From assembly GCF_022819365.1 (NCBI RefSeq), contig NZ_CP089289.1, forward strand, positions 434,001-498,000: a stretch of DNA of 64,000 bases, given 5' to 3'. How positions within the stretch are numbered: the first letter of the stretch is position 1; every line of letters begins with the position of its first letter. Source of the DNA: Candidatus Nanosynbacter sp. HMT-352. GTDB taxonomy: Bacteria; Patescibacteriota; Saccharimonadia; Saccharimonadales; Saccharimonadaceae. This document shows, piece by piece, positions 44,703 through 53,470 of this stretch. Made by a program: the position numbers and the translations under genes. The notes under the pieces are model-generated. The model saw only the letters and a list, made by a program, of their open reading frames with translations. It made no database searches and was not told where the DNA came from.

Positions 44703-45862
44703 TTTCGCCTACCCTGCCTTCGCACCGTAGTAAGAATAATCTTCGCCATATCTTTAGCCGCGTTTGGCTTGGCAAATTTACCGAAGTTATAACCCAGACC
44801 TTTAAGAATTTTCTTAGATTTTAATACGCCAATTATTTTTCGTGCCAAGATTTGATTGTCCTTATCCAACTCGTCTTCGGAAACTATCAACGCCGCCAAT
44901 GCGTCCTGATAAACCTTAGCGTTTTTCAATTGATGACCGCCTGTCAAATGGCCGTTAGGGATGATGATTGTCGGTTTATGTAGCGCCGCCAATTCCAAAA
45001 GAGTGGTCGCCCCTGCCCTGGTCACAACTATATCCGCCGCCGCCAAAACTTCCGCCATTCCATTGTGAACAAACGCCTGCAATCGCCAGCCTTCTCGCTC
45101 GTCGGTTTGCTTGAGGATTTCTTCATATTGCTGATTTCCCGATATCAAAAACACCGAAGCCTCGGAAAGCAGATTTTTCCTAATTGCTACAATCGCGGAA
45201 TTAATTCGGCCTGCTCCGAGTCCACCGCCAGTAACAACAACTAGCGGTTTATTGACATTAAAGCCCAATTTTTCCTTCAATTCTTTCCTCTCAACCTCAG
45301 AATATGGATGGAATTCTGGCGCAACTGGAATGCCAACATATGAAGCTTTTTCTGGTGGATAATTGTAATATTCAAGCGGCGCGCCCGTGCCGATAGCTTT
45401 CGCGAAGGGACTCAACAAGCGATTCGTCAAACCTGGATGCGCGTCAGAATCATGCAAAACCAACGGAATTCTTAATAGCCGAGCCGCATAGCCAACTGGC
45501 AAACAAACATATCCGCCCTTAATGAAAATAACATCTGGACGCCACTTCATAAGCTTAAATAAACTCTGGAAAAATCCAACCATCACCTTAAAACCGTCGC
45601 GCAAATTTGGGAATAAAATTGACGGATGTAGATGAAATGAGATACTTTTTCCGTGATATCGGCGTAATTTTCCAGCAACAATCAAATCAACCGGAATACT
45701 CTCATCGAACTTAGCAAAAATCCCGCGTGCGCTGGCGCCAAATTTTTTATCACACCAAAAACGAAGCTCGTGATCACCAGTTTTCTGTAATTCTCTAAAT
45801 ACGGCTACCACTGGCGTAACGTGTCCGCCTGAGCCGCCGCCGACCGCTAAGATCTTGGCCAC
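44699..45862 (-). CDS. murG: MurG, lipid II-forming N-acetylglucosaminyltransferase
   Basis: MurG adds GlcNAc to lipid I at the membrane. The 387 residues show the N-terminal GGGSGGHVTPV loop and the C-terminal UDP-GlcNAc-binding region (VVTRAGATTLLELAALHKPTII is spread over two motifs). I start at GTG 45862, where AGGAGG lies six bases upstream; an earlier GTG at 45868 touches the Shine-Dalgarno sequence. The start lies 68 bp inside the end of ftsW, an unusually long overlap. Confidence 0.93.
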   Translation of the reverse strand: MAKILAVGGGSGGHVTPVVAVFRELQKTGDHELRFWCDKKFGASARGIFAKFDESIPVDLIVAGKLRRYHGKSISFHLHPSILFPNLRDGFKVMVGFFQSLFKLMKWRPDVIFIKGGYVCLPVGYAARLLRIPLVLHDSDAHPGLTNRLLSPFAKAIGTGAPLEYYNYPPEKASYVGIPVAPEFHPYSEVERKELKEKLGFNVNKPLVVVTGGGLGAGRINSAIVAIRKNLLSEASVFLISGNQQYEEILKQTDEREGWRLQAFVHNGMAEVLAAADIVVTRAGATTLLELAALHKPTIIIPNGHLTGGHQLKNAKVYQDALAALIVSEDELDKDNQILARKIIGVLKSKKILKGLGYNFGKFAKPNAAKDMAKIILTTVRRQGRRK

Positions 45863-47087
45863 TTTCACCCTCCTCTAATGCTTTATGTGACGTATATTTG
45901 GAAATTTGAAAAACTAAACCGAGCGCTGCCGCGATAAACAACATACTTGTACCGCCATAACTTAGTAATGGCAGTGGAATTCCAGTAAGTGGCGCCAAGC
46001 CTGTCATTGCGGCAATATTCAATATTACATGCGACGCGATCCAGCCAAAAATTCCCGCCACAATTAGCCGCAACGTTACGTTCGGAAGCCTCGCGGCTAC
46101 GTGCAAAATCGACAATAATAACGCCGTAAATAGCGCCAATATAGCCATTAAACCGACAAAGCCAAACGTTTCTCCCATGACGGCAAAAATTGAGTCGTTA
46201 GTCGCCTCTGGAAGATATCCTGTCGCCTGAACGCTTTTACCAATTCCAAGCCCCAGAAGCCCGCCAGAACCAATCGCAATCCTGGCCTGCTGAATGTGAT
46301 AATTCTTGTTCTCCTGACTGCTCGTCCCTTTGTGACTATCGCCCTGCACGAAAGTCATCACGCGCTCAATTCGGTGTGGCGACGTAAAAATCATCACCAA
46401 ACCACAAAGCGCAACAATCGCCAGAATCTTCTTGAAAATCTTCCAATCAATTCCAGCCACCAAAATCATTGATAAGATAATCGCTATCAACGAAATTCCC
46501 GTTCCCAAGTCTTTCTGTAAAAACACAATCATCAGCAGCGACAAGCCGGAAATAATGCCCAGCGGAATGATAGTTTCTTGAATGTCGTTTAATTTTCCTT
46601 GTTGCGACCGCCGCCCTAAAAATCCCGCCAAAAACAACAGCACGCCATATTTGAGTAATTCTGACGGCTGGAAACTTCCCAATACGCCTAATTGAAACCA
46701 TCGATACGCACCGTTAGTTTCTTGCGCAAATGACAAATGAAGCACCGCGCCCGAGAGAAATAGTAAAATACATAGCGCAAATCCAGCGTAGAGAATGTAT
46801 TTTGATCTCTCGCCAGTAATCCACTTATACGGTGTAAAGTAGAACACAGAAAAAGCTATGATGGCAATAAACACACTCGTCAGCTGCTTGCCAAAGAAAT
46901 ACGTATCGCTATAATTCGTGCCATAAGCATAATTCATCACGTTGGCGCGCTGCGGCCCCAGCGCATACATAACAATCAGCCCAAGCAGCAGCAAAAGTCC
47001 CATATAAAGCACAATCTGGTACATCGGTCGATGACTTCGAACCGGCTGAGCGATAGATTGACGATTTTTGGCGACCGAATTACGCAA
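45795..47087 (-). CDS. ftsW: FtsW/RodA-family SEDS glycosyltransferase
   Basis: The 430 residues have about ten membrane helices. The SEDS motif LPLLSYGGTSML lies near the C-terminus, and GVLGSFQPSELLKYG in the middle. FtsW polymerises lipid II at the septum. TTG 47087 is chosen as start because GGAGG lies five bases upstream; this overlaps mraY by 8 bp. The C-terminal 40 residues are basic (SGRRRLRRTRY) and overlap murG in another frame. Confidence 0.92.
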   Translation of the reverse strand: MRNSVAKNRQSIAQPVRSHRPMYQIVLYMGLLLLLGLIVMYALGPQRANVMNYAYGTNYSDTYFFGKQLTSVFIAIIAFSVFYFTPYKWITGERSKYILYAGFALCILLFLSGAVLHLSFAQETNGAYRWFQLGVLGSFQPSELLKYGVLLFLAGFLGRRSQQGKLNDIQETIIPLGIISGLSLLMIVFLQKDLGTGISLIAIILSMILVAGIDWKIFKKILAIVALCGLVMIFTSPHRIERVMTFVQGDSHKGTSSQENKNYHIQQARIAIGSGGLLGLGIGKSVQATGYLPEATNDSIFAVMGETFGFVGLMAILALFTALLLSILHVAARLPNVTLRLIVAGIFGWIASHVILNIAAMTGLAPLTGIPLPLLSYGGTSMLFIAAALGLVFQISKYTSHKALEEGESGQDLSGRRRLRRTRYASGSRI

Positions 47088-48117
47088 TATGACCTCCAGC
47101 AAGCGCCAGCATCACGCCGATAAACGCCATCACACAGCCAATAACCCAAAAGCGCATCGTCACTTTAGTTTCTGGCCAACCAATCGCCTCCAGGTGATGA
47201 TGAATCGGCGCAGATAAGAAAATCTTTCTCTTAAACAGCTTCTTGCTGACGATTTGAGTCAAGCTCGATCCCGCCTCAATTACAAATAGCAAGCCAATCA
47301 CAGGAAGTAGCAATAACGAATCGGTTAACATCGCCACAACGCCCAAACACGCGCCATAAGCAAAACTTCCAACGTCGCCCATGAAGAATCGAGCTGGATA
47401 GATATTGAACCACAAATAGCTCAAAAGCACTCCAACAACCGTAAAGCAGAATCCCGCCAATATAACATGTTGTTGCAATAAAGCAATCACACCAAACGCC
47501 CCAAAGCTAATACTAAGCAGCCCACCCGCCAGTCCGTCCATTCCGTCAGAAATATTAACAGCGTTACCAGTAGCCACCACTGCAAACGCAAATAGCGGAA
47601 CAATCATCCAACCAATATTCACCTCGCCCACAAACGGCACATGAAAACTCGCCACGCCCAGTTTAGCAAAGAAAAACCAACCAAGCACCACACCGATCAA
47701 CGTAATTAGCGCAAACTTCACTGGACTACGAAGTCCTGCCGCGCCGCCGCCCAAACCGCGTAGATTGATAATATCGTCAATTAGCCCAACTATTCCACCG
47801 CCAACCAACGCCGCCAGAGGAAGCCAGGTCTGCGCTCGGTCTAAATTGAAGAAAATCGTCACCACAAAGATTGAAATCACGCCAATCACTCCAGCCATCG
47901 TCGGGATGTTTCGCCGCAATTTTGCCGCTTGGAATTTGGCAAAAACCTTTAGCTTTTTCCCATCAGTGCTTTCCGACCTTTGGCGCTTCCAGAAGCGATA
48001 TCGATAAGCGAAAAACGTATAAATTGGCGTTAAAAACATCGCTAGTAAAAACGCGCCGACGCTCAGCAAAAACACGTGCGTCAATTCATTGGTCATTGTT
48101 TGTAAAGCTATTCCCAT
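47080..48117 (-). CDS. mraY: MraY, phospho-MurNAc-pentapeptide transferase
   Basis: MraY makes lipid I from UDP-MurNAc-pentapeptide. The 345 residues have about ten membrane helices. Conserved sites include GLIDDIINLRG, NAVNISDGMDGLAGG with the catalytic Asp, and FFMGDVGSFAYGACLG, then the HHHLE loop (PIHHHLEAIGW). It begins two bases after ftsI. Confidence 0.95.
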   Translation of the reverse strand: MGIALQTMTNELTHVFLLSVGAFLLAMFLTPIYTFFAYRYRFWKRQRSESTDGKKLKVFAKFQAAKLRRNIPTMAGVIGVISIFVVTIFFNLDRAQTWLPLAALVGGGIVGLIDDIINLRGLGGGAAGLRSPVKFALITLIGVVLGWFFFAKLGVASFHVPFVGEVNIGWMIVPLFAFAVVATGNAVNISDGMDGLAGGLLSISFGAFGVIALLQQHVILAGFCFTVVGVLLSYLWFNIYPARFFMGDVGSFAYGACLGVVAMLTDSLLLLPVIGLLFVIEAGSSLTQIVSKKLFKRKIFLSAPIHHHLEAIGWPETKVTMRFWVIGCVMAFIGVMLALAGGHIA

Positions 48118-48119
48118 AT

Positions 48120-49865
48120 TTATTCCTTTGGTGCTATTTTCATATAATCAATTATCCAGTTGGATATATCTGTAAAAATTGGTCCAGCGTGAAGATTTCC
48201 TTGCAAATTAATCCCTTTTCCCGGAGCCGCTACACGTACCATTATGACATATTCGGCGCCATTTTTTCCACCGCCATAACCAATATATGTAGCAATCGTT
48301 TCCTTCTGTGTGTAAGCGCCATTAACCACCGCTTCAGAAGTACCAGTTTTTCCACCAATTTCATAGCCAGATTTGTCACTCTTTGATAAGAATGAAGATC
48401 GGCGCGCCGTCGTTAGCATCGTTCGCATCTGCGATGACGTGCCACCGCTTACAGTTTGGCGAATAACTTTATTTTCCGACGGTTTCAAATTGCCAGATTC
48501 GTCAATTGTGCCAACGAGAATGGTTGGCTTGTAGTATTGACCGCCGTTAACTAGCGACGAAAATCCAGCCGCGACTTGAACCATAGTCAAGTTCATACTC
48601 TGACCGTAAGTCATAGCCGAATAACGAACCTCATTTCCTTCAGCGCTATCCGGCGGGTAAATATAGCCCGAAGCCTCGCCCAGCTCAATTCCAGTTTTAG
48701 CGCCAAAGCCAAATTTATCGTGATAATATTCATACAAAGTCTGGCGAGCCGGCAAATTAATCTGCGAGCCATTTCCTAATTTTCGAATCGCGGTAATAGT
48801 GCCGACGTTGAGCGAATTGTTAAACGCACCTTGAATCGTCATCGTGCCACCCAAACCCCTCAGAGCATTACACATCGTGCGGTCAGCGACTTTAATACAA
48901 TCGGTATTATTATACGTGCTGGACGGAGTAATAACGCCCTTGTCAATTGCCGTAGCGAAACTAAAGGACTTGATAATCGATCCCGGCTCAAATGGCACCA
49001 TCGACGCGCTATCTACAAACACCGACCCATTTTTCTGCTTGGCAAAATCCGCTGGATTGTAAGTCGGATAATTCGCCATTGCCAAAACTTGACCGTTTTT
49101 CGGATTCATAACAATCACACTTCCTTCGGTGGCGCCAGCCGCTTCGACTCCCTTTTTCAGCGCCAATTCAGTCTGATTCTGAATATTCCTGTCCACCGTC
49201 AACGCCAAATTGTCACCAGATTTCGCCTCAATTCGCATATTATTTTTTCCAACCGTCAAAGGTATATTCCTCACGTCAGTTACAGATTGCAATAGCCCGT
49301 CCCGACCCTTAAGTTGCTTGTTCAGAGAACCTTCGACGCCATATTGACCTTCGCCAGCCGCATTCACAAATCCAAGCACGTGCGCGCCCAGTTCGCCCTC
49401 AGGATAATTTCGAATAGAACTTTGCTGATACAACACGCCCGCAAAGTTTTTCTTTTTCAATTTTTCCGCTTGAGTCCTGGTGATATTTTTCGCCAAAACT
49501 TCATAGCGCGACTTTTTATTACTTAGTCGCTCGGGTACATTTTCCGTCATTTCACCGCCAGCAATTTCCCTCAAACTATCGACAAGCTGGCTCCGCTCTT
49601 TATCGTCAATCGACTGCGGGTCCGCAATCACCGTATAGACCGCCTGATTAAGCACCACAGGAACTGGCGTTTTTCCGTCCATCATGTAAATTTTCCCGCG
49701 CTCTGCAGGAATGATAAATTGGCGCTGCTGACTCGCTCGCGCCAACTCCGTATATTTGCCATATTGCAAAATCTGCAATTGAAACAATCGCAACACAAAA
49801 GCCGCCATCACTACTAGTAAAGCGATGGCTAACCAACCAGTTCTTGAACGAATAAGCCGCTGCAT
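48120..49865 (-). CDS. ftsI: FtsI/PBP2-type penicillin-binding transpeptidase
   Basis: This septal peptidoglycan transpeptidase has 581 residues: one membrane helix (about 11-32), a PBP dimerisation domain (about 50-200) and the transpeptidase domain. Active-site Ser296 and Lys299 are in EPGSIIKS, Ser351-Leu-Asn353 in NNSLNVG, and Lys506-Thr-Gly508 in GKTGTSEA. On the minus strand TATAAT precedes ATG by 12 bases. No PASTA repeat is present. Confidence 0.94.
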   Translation of the reverse strand: MQRLIRSRTGWLAIALLVVMAAFVLRLFQLQILQYGKYTELARASQQRQFIIPAERGKIYMMDGKTPVPVVLNQAVYTVIADPQSIDDKERSQLVDSLREIAGGEMTENVPERLSNKKSRYEVLAKNITRTQAEKLKKKNFAGVLYQQSSIRNYPEGELGAHVLGFVNAAGEGQYGVEGSLNKQLKGRDGLLQSVTDVRNIPLTVGKNNMRIEAKSGDNLALTVDRNIQNQTELALKKGVEAAGATEGSVIVMNPKNGQVLAMANYPTYNPADFAKQKNGSVFVDSASMVPFEPGSIIKSFSFATAIDKGVITPSSTYNNTDCIKVADRTMCNALRGLGGTMTIQGAFNNSLNVGTITAIRKLGNGSQINLPARQTLYEYYHDKFGFGAKTGIELGEASGYIYPPDSAEGNEVRYSAMTYGQSMNLTMVQVAAGFSSLVNGGQYYKPTILVGTIDESGNLKPSENKVIRQTVSGGTSSQMRTMLTTARRSSFLSKSDKSGYEIGGKTGTSEAVVNGAYTQKETIATYIGYGGGKNGAEYVIMVRVAAPGKGINLQGNLHAGPIFTDISNWIIDYMKIAPKE

Positions 49866-49886
49866 ATTGCTTATTTTATTATATCA

Positions 49887-50228
49887 CTATTGTGCGTAAT
49901 GCGTTTCAGTTGTTGTCATAGCTGAAGCGACATTGCTATTCTTCACCTTCTCTAACGCCGTCAGACGCGCATTCTGCACTTCCAATTCTGACTTTTTTGC
50001 GCTTAGTTCGGTGATTTTTGTATCCAAGCTCTGAGCTTCATAGCCATAAGCCGTAAGCCTGGTTGCCTGAGTAAGATAAATCAAGCCCAGTACTGCAATC
50101 ATCAATGCAACTAGCACTGTATGAGCAACAGGACCAAGTTTGACCTGAGACTGAAAACGTGTAGAATTCTGATTTCGGCGCAATTGACCGTGTGAACGTC
50201 GTGAAGTAAATGTGGTGGTGTTTGTCAT
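49887..50228 (-). CDS. ftsL: FtsL-like division protein
   Basis: The 113 residues have a basic N-terminus, one membrane helix (about 34-55; AHTVLVALMIAVLGLIYL) and a coiled coil (about 65-100; DTKITELSAKKSELEVQNARL). This is the FtsL/FtsB pattern, and it lies between rsmH and ftsI, where ftsL belongs. Sequence identity in this family is low, so position and architecture carry the call. Confidence 0.8.
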   Translation of the reverse strand: MTNTTTFTSRRSHGQLRRNQNSTRFQSQVKLGPVAHTVLVALMIAVLGLIYLTQATRLTAYGYEAQSLDTKITELSAKKSELEVQNARLTALEKVKNSNVASAMTTTETHYAQ

Positions 50229-50280
50229 TTGTCTCTATCTTTTATGTTTATATTTGTATTTAGCATAACAAACCAGCCCG

Positions 50281-50300
50281 CCCGTTAAAGACAGGCTGGT
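50281..50300 (-). terminator. Hairpin after the 23-residue ORF
   Basis: ACCAGCC (near 50300) pairs with GGCTGGT (near 50273) around about 14 bases and is followed by TTGTT on the minus strand. It may partly terminate or stabilise the upstream mRNA before ftsL. Confidence 0.35.
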
Positions 50301-50322
50301 ATATTCCGGAATACGCTTTAGT

Positions 50323-50394
50323 TTAGCCGCGGCGTACTGAAACAGCCTCTGGCTTGTCTGTATTCTGGAATTCTACTTTGATGTGGATTGGCAT
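50323..50394 (-). CDS. Small ORF of 23 residues between rsmH and ftsL
   Basis: The peptide begins MPIHIKVEFQNTD and ends VRRG. It has a near-perfect Shine-Dalgarno sequence, GAAGGAGG, seven bases before ATG, the strongest ribosome binding site in this cluster. It lies 22 bases past the rsmH stop codon and is followed by a hairpin. The peptide is charged and has no membrane segment. It is too short for standard ORF calling. No family is recognised. Confidence 0.55.
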   Translation of the reverse strand: MPIHIKVEFQNTDKPEAVSVRRG

Positions 50395-50416
50395 ATTGTG
50401 CCTCCTTCTTTTTGTT

Positions 50417-51337
50417 TTATTTTTTCACGGCGTATCGAAACTTTGCACTTCGACTACGCGGATTGTGAACATCTTCAGTTCCAGACACCGGTTTTTTCTC
50501 TGGAACAATCAGCTCAGCCTCATAGCCAGCCGTCGCTTGCTCCGAAAAATAACGCTTGATCAATCTGTCTTCCAAGCTATGAAAACTAATTATTCCTACT
50601 CGCCCGCCCTTATTAAGTAAGCGTGGCAAAAGTGGCAATAATTCTTCAATCAGCTTAAGTTCGCGATTGACTTCAATGCGTAGCGCCTGAAAGGTACGAG
50701 TCGCAGGATGATGCTTCATGCTACCGCGACCAACGGTTTGCTTGATCAGATCAGCCAGCTCAGTCGTTCCCTGAATTGGTCGAGCCTTTACAACTGCCTG
50801 TGCAATTCGTCTTGCTCGTCCGGGATTTTCCTCGCCGTAACGAATAATCAGCTGCGTCAAATCATCAACCGAATACGAATTGACAATATCTGCCGCTGTA
50901 ATTTCCGTCCGATTGTCCATCCGCATATCTAGCGGACCATCAAATCTGAACGAAAAACCTCTCTCTGCTCTGTCAAGCTGTGGTGACGACACCCCCAAAT
51001 CAGCCAAAATCACGTCAAATTTGCGTCCCTGCTTGACCAAATCTTGCGCTGCGCTCACAAAATCTTTGTGAATTAAAGTTACGCCTTTTTCAGCCAAATC
51101 GCCCAATGTTTTAATCGCGTTTTCATCACGATCGACTAACACTGAGTTCAAGTAACTATCCGTCCTATTTAAGAATGCCCTGGCATGGCCGCCATAGCCA
51201 GCCGTCAAGTCGAGATACGACTCGCCTTCGACTGGCTGCAGCTTGCTAAGGGTTATCTCCAAAAGTACGGGAACATGAATCGGTTCGCTCGCTTGGAGTT
51301 CTTCCGACTGTGGTGGATGTTCTTTAATACTCATCAT
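50417..51337 (-). CDS. rsmH: 16S rRNA (cytosine1402-N4)-methyltransferase
   Basis: RsmH methylates C1402 of 16S rRNA. The 306 residues contain the AdoMet motif DLTAGYGGHARAFL, the family block ILADLGVSSPQLDRAERGFSF (spread near 110-130) and GGRVGIISFHSLEDRLIKRYF near the end. On the minus strand TATAAT (51349-51344) ends six bases before ATG, so it has its own leaderless promoter despite lying in the division cluster. Confidence 0.95.
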   Translation of the reverse strand: MMSIKEHPPQSEELQASEPIHVPVLLEITLSKLQPVEGESYLDLTAGYGGHARAFLNRTDSYLNSVLVDRDENAIKTLGDLAEKGVTLIHKDFVSAAQDLVKQGRKFDVILADLGVSSPQLDRAERGFSFRFDGPLDMRMDNRTEITAADIVNSYSVDDLTQLIIRYGEENPGRARRIAQAVVKARPIQGTTELADLIKQTVGRGSMKHHPATRTFQALRIEVNRELKLIEELLPLLPRLLNKGGRVGIISFHSLEDRLIKRYFSEQATAGYEAELIVPEKKPVSGTEDVHNPRSRSAKFRYAVKK

Positions 51338-51628
51338 TATTCCATTATACAGAAATAATGCTCGAGATCACCTAACTGGATATTTAATTCTGGCTTTTTT
51401 GTATTTGTGTTTTGTTTGTTTTTGTTGTCTTAGAGTGGAAATTTATTGATTGTCAGTAACAACCATGTTTTCCAAAGAGACTTATGTGTGAGGTGGAGTT
51501 TTTTTGGGAGGTGTTTGAGGAAGGTGCGTTGCCGTTTTTAATGTGGAGCAAATTGCCACATGCCATTTTCAAATACCCAGATAGTTGATCTCGAGAGGTT
51601 TTAATTGTTAAAGTGCTTAGCTAATCTA

Positions 51629-51997
51629 CTATTCCGCATTCTCGGCCGCTATTAGCCGAAAATATTCCCCTGCTCGCACAGCAACGACTTCTCTGTCAAT
51701 TCCAGCGTAGTCAAGCAAATGCTGCTCAATCGTCACTCGTCCTTGTTTTTGGTCGAGCGCCGATGCGGTTTTACCTCGTCGGAATTTAACGTTCAAGTCG
51801 GCAACTCGCTCGTCCAGAATACTTCCAGTTAGAGCGCTTTCCACTTCCCGATCCCAGATCTGCTGTGGATATAGGTGGAGATATTTACCAAACCCGCGAG
51901 TTAGCACGACGCCTGATGCAAATTCTGCCCTGAGCTCAGCCGGAATCGTCAAGCGTCGCTTGTCGTCCAACTTACGCTCAAAGTAATCTGTCTGCAC
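51629..51997 (-). CDS. mraZ: Transcriptional regulator MraZ
   Basis: The 122 residues contain two SpoVT/AbrB-like halves (DDKRRLTIPAELR and DQKQGRVTIEQHLL). MraZ binds repeats upstream of its own gene and controls the division cluster. GTG start with GGAAGGA upstream. A 290-bp gap separates it from rsmH; in that gap I see only an ATGTGG/CCACAT hairpin (51541-51561) and the rsmH promoter. Confidence 0.93.
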   Translation of the reverse strand: MQTDYFERKLDDKRRLTIPAELRAEFASGVVLTRGFGKYLHLYPQQIWDREVESALTGSILDERVADLNVKFRRGKTASALDQKQGRVTIEQHLLDYAGIDREVVAVRAGEYFRLIAAENAE

Positions 51998-52077
51998 GTC
52001 GTCCTTCCTTCGTGGTAGATTAGTTGTTTTTTGTAGTGGATGTTTGTTTTTTGTTGGTGATTTTCCATCAACTTTCG

Positions 52078-52113
52078 TTCCACTGACTCCACTATACTAC
52101 CCACAGCTACCCA
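52078..52113 (-). promoter_or_regulatory. MraZ operator repeats over the mraZ promoter
   Basis: On the minus strand TGGGT, five bases, TGGGT, seven bases, TGGAG, four bases, TGGAA form a row of TGGRN boxes like known MraZ sites. TATAGT lies between the second and third box, with TTGCAA 18 bases upstream. Binding would block the promoter. Confidence 0.75.
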
Positions 52114-52154
52114 CTTGCAAGCCCTTTTTATGACTTTTTACCCATTTTTGCGTC

Positions 52155-52187
52155 AAATAAAAACTTTTCCACATTTTTGTGGAAAAG
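52155..52187 (-). terminator. Terminator of the helicase operon
   Basis: CTTTTCCACA pairs perfectly with TGTGGAAAAG around TTTT, followed on the minus strand by TTTTTATTT. The arms also look like two inverted DnaA boxes, but the U-tract and position 32 bases past the helicase stop favour a terminator. Confidence 0.75.
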
Positions 52188-52218
52188 CCTAGTGTTAAGT
52201 TGATGTAAGTCTACGCTA

Positions 52219-53469
52219 TTAATATCTCTCAGCAAATTCCCTACTTGCCTGCCTCAAAACCTCATCAATTGCCAGCGCGTCAGGAGAAACTTCCAGCGCT
52301 CTACGGTTAATTCCGTATAGATACAAATTGTCCAAATCTCGCACGCGACTCAAAGCCACATAACCCATACCTTCAACAAACGCCTTTCTCAGGTCAATCT
52401 TAGCCGCATCCAGCGTCATTCCCTGACTTTTGTGAACTGTTATAGCCCACGCCAAACGCAGCGGAACCTGAGAAATACTCGCTCGTTTGCGCTCTCCGTC
52501 CCGCAATTCCCAAACATCCGGTACCATCGTCACCCGACGACCATCTCGAAACTCGACAACCGGATATTCCGTCAACGGCTCGAAATCAACCACCGTGCCG
52601 ATGCTTCCATTGGCATATAATTTTTGCGGCGAATTTTTAACCGCCATCACCAACGCGCCCAGCTTAATTACCAAATTTTCTGGCGCCAAAACTGACCTTT
52701 GTAGATTTTCCACATAAATCTTCGAGCCCGTCGTCGTTTGCTGATACGATCGCTCTTCTCCTGGCAATTCCGCCAATTTTTGAATATTGATATCATCAAC
52801 ATCAACGTTTACGGTGTGTAGTTCCGTAATATCATCATCTGGCGGCTCAATTTCCGTACGCGCCAGCAGCACCTCGACATGACGTCGCCTAACATCGCCA
52901 GTTCTTAAAGCAGTCAGAATCTCCAAAAGCCGCTCATCATTCTGACGATATTGTCGCTCCAAATACAAAACCGCCGGCTGAAGTTCTTGCCAAGCATCAG
53001 AATAAACCACAAATCCGCCGCCCTGCTCATTTGGACGATTAACTGGCGGCAATTGGAAAAAGTCGCCGCTCATCACCAACTGAATGCCACCAAACGGCCG
53101 ATCATTTTCCCTGACGGTTCGTAAAACTTTATCAATCATATCCAGCCGAAAATCGTGAAGCATTGAAATCTCGTCAATAATCAGCACGTCAGTTTTGGAA
53201 ATCACATCACGCCGCGTTTTTGACAATCGTTCAAAAAAATTGTTCGGTAAATGATCATTTACACCAATGCCACTCCAGCTGTGAATCGTATTGCCCCCAA
53301 GGTGCGTTGCCGCCAGACCAGTTGTCGCTGTTACCGACACCTTTTTACCCCGTTTTCGCGCCTGCGCAATAAAAGTATTCAACAGGTAAGTTTTGCCCGT
53401 TCCAGCCGCACCAGTCAGCAACGCCGACCGACCGCTCAGCAGAATAGCCAGCGCTAATTCTTGATCCAT
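52219..53469 (-). CDS. Pif1-like superfamily 1 DNA helicase
   Basis: From ATG 53469 the protein has 416 residues. Helicase motifs are Walker A GAAGTGKTYLLN, Walker B VLIIDEISMLHDFRLD, motif III QLVMSGDFFQLPPV and the motif VI region AITVHKSQGMTLD, then GYVALSRVRDLDNLY. It resembles Pif1/RecD2 helicases that unwind 5' to 3'. A longer frame from 53502 would overlap the upstream gene by 32 bp; ATG 53469 lies one base past that gene's stop codon. The two form an operon. Confidence 0.88.
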   Translation of the reverse strand: MDQELALAILLSGRSALLTGAAGTGKTYLLNTFIAQARKRGKKVSVTATTGLAATHLGGNTIHSWSGIGVNDHLPNNFFERLSKTRRDVISKTDVLIIDEISMLHDFRLDMIDKVLRTVRENDRPFGGIQLVMSGDFFQLPPVNRPNEQGGGFVVYSDAWQELQPAVLYLERQYRQNDERLLEILTALRTGDVRRRHVEVLLARTEIEPPDDDITELHTVNVDVDDINIQKLAELPGEERSYQQTTTGSKIYVENLQRSVLAPENLVIKLGALVMAVKNSPQKLYANGSIGTVVDFEPLTEYPVVEFRDGRRVTMVPDVWELRDGERKRASISQVPLRLAWAITVHKSQGMTLDAAKIDLRKAFVEGMGYVALSRVRDLDNLYLYGINRRALEVSPDALAIDEVLRQASREFAERY

Positions 53470-53470
53470 T

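Noticed and set aside
52164-52187. Pair of inverted DnaA boxes
   Set aside because: The perfect stem followed by a U-tract just past the helicase stop codon is better explained as a terminator.
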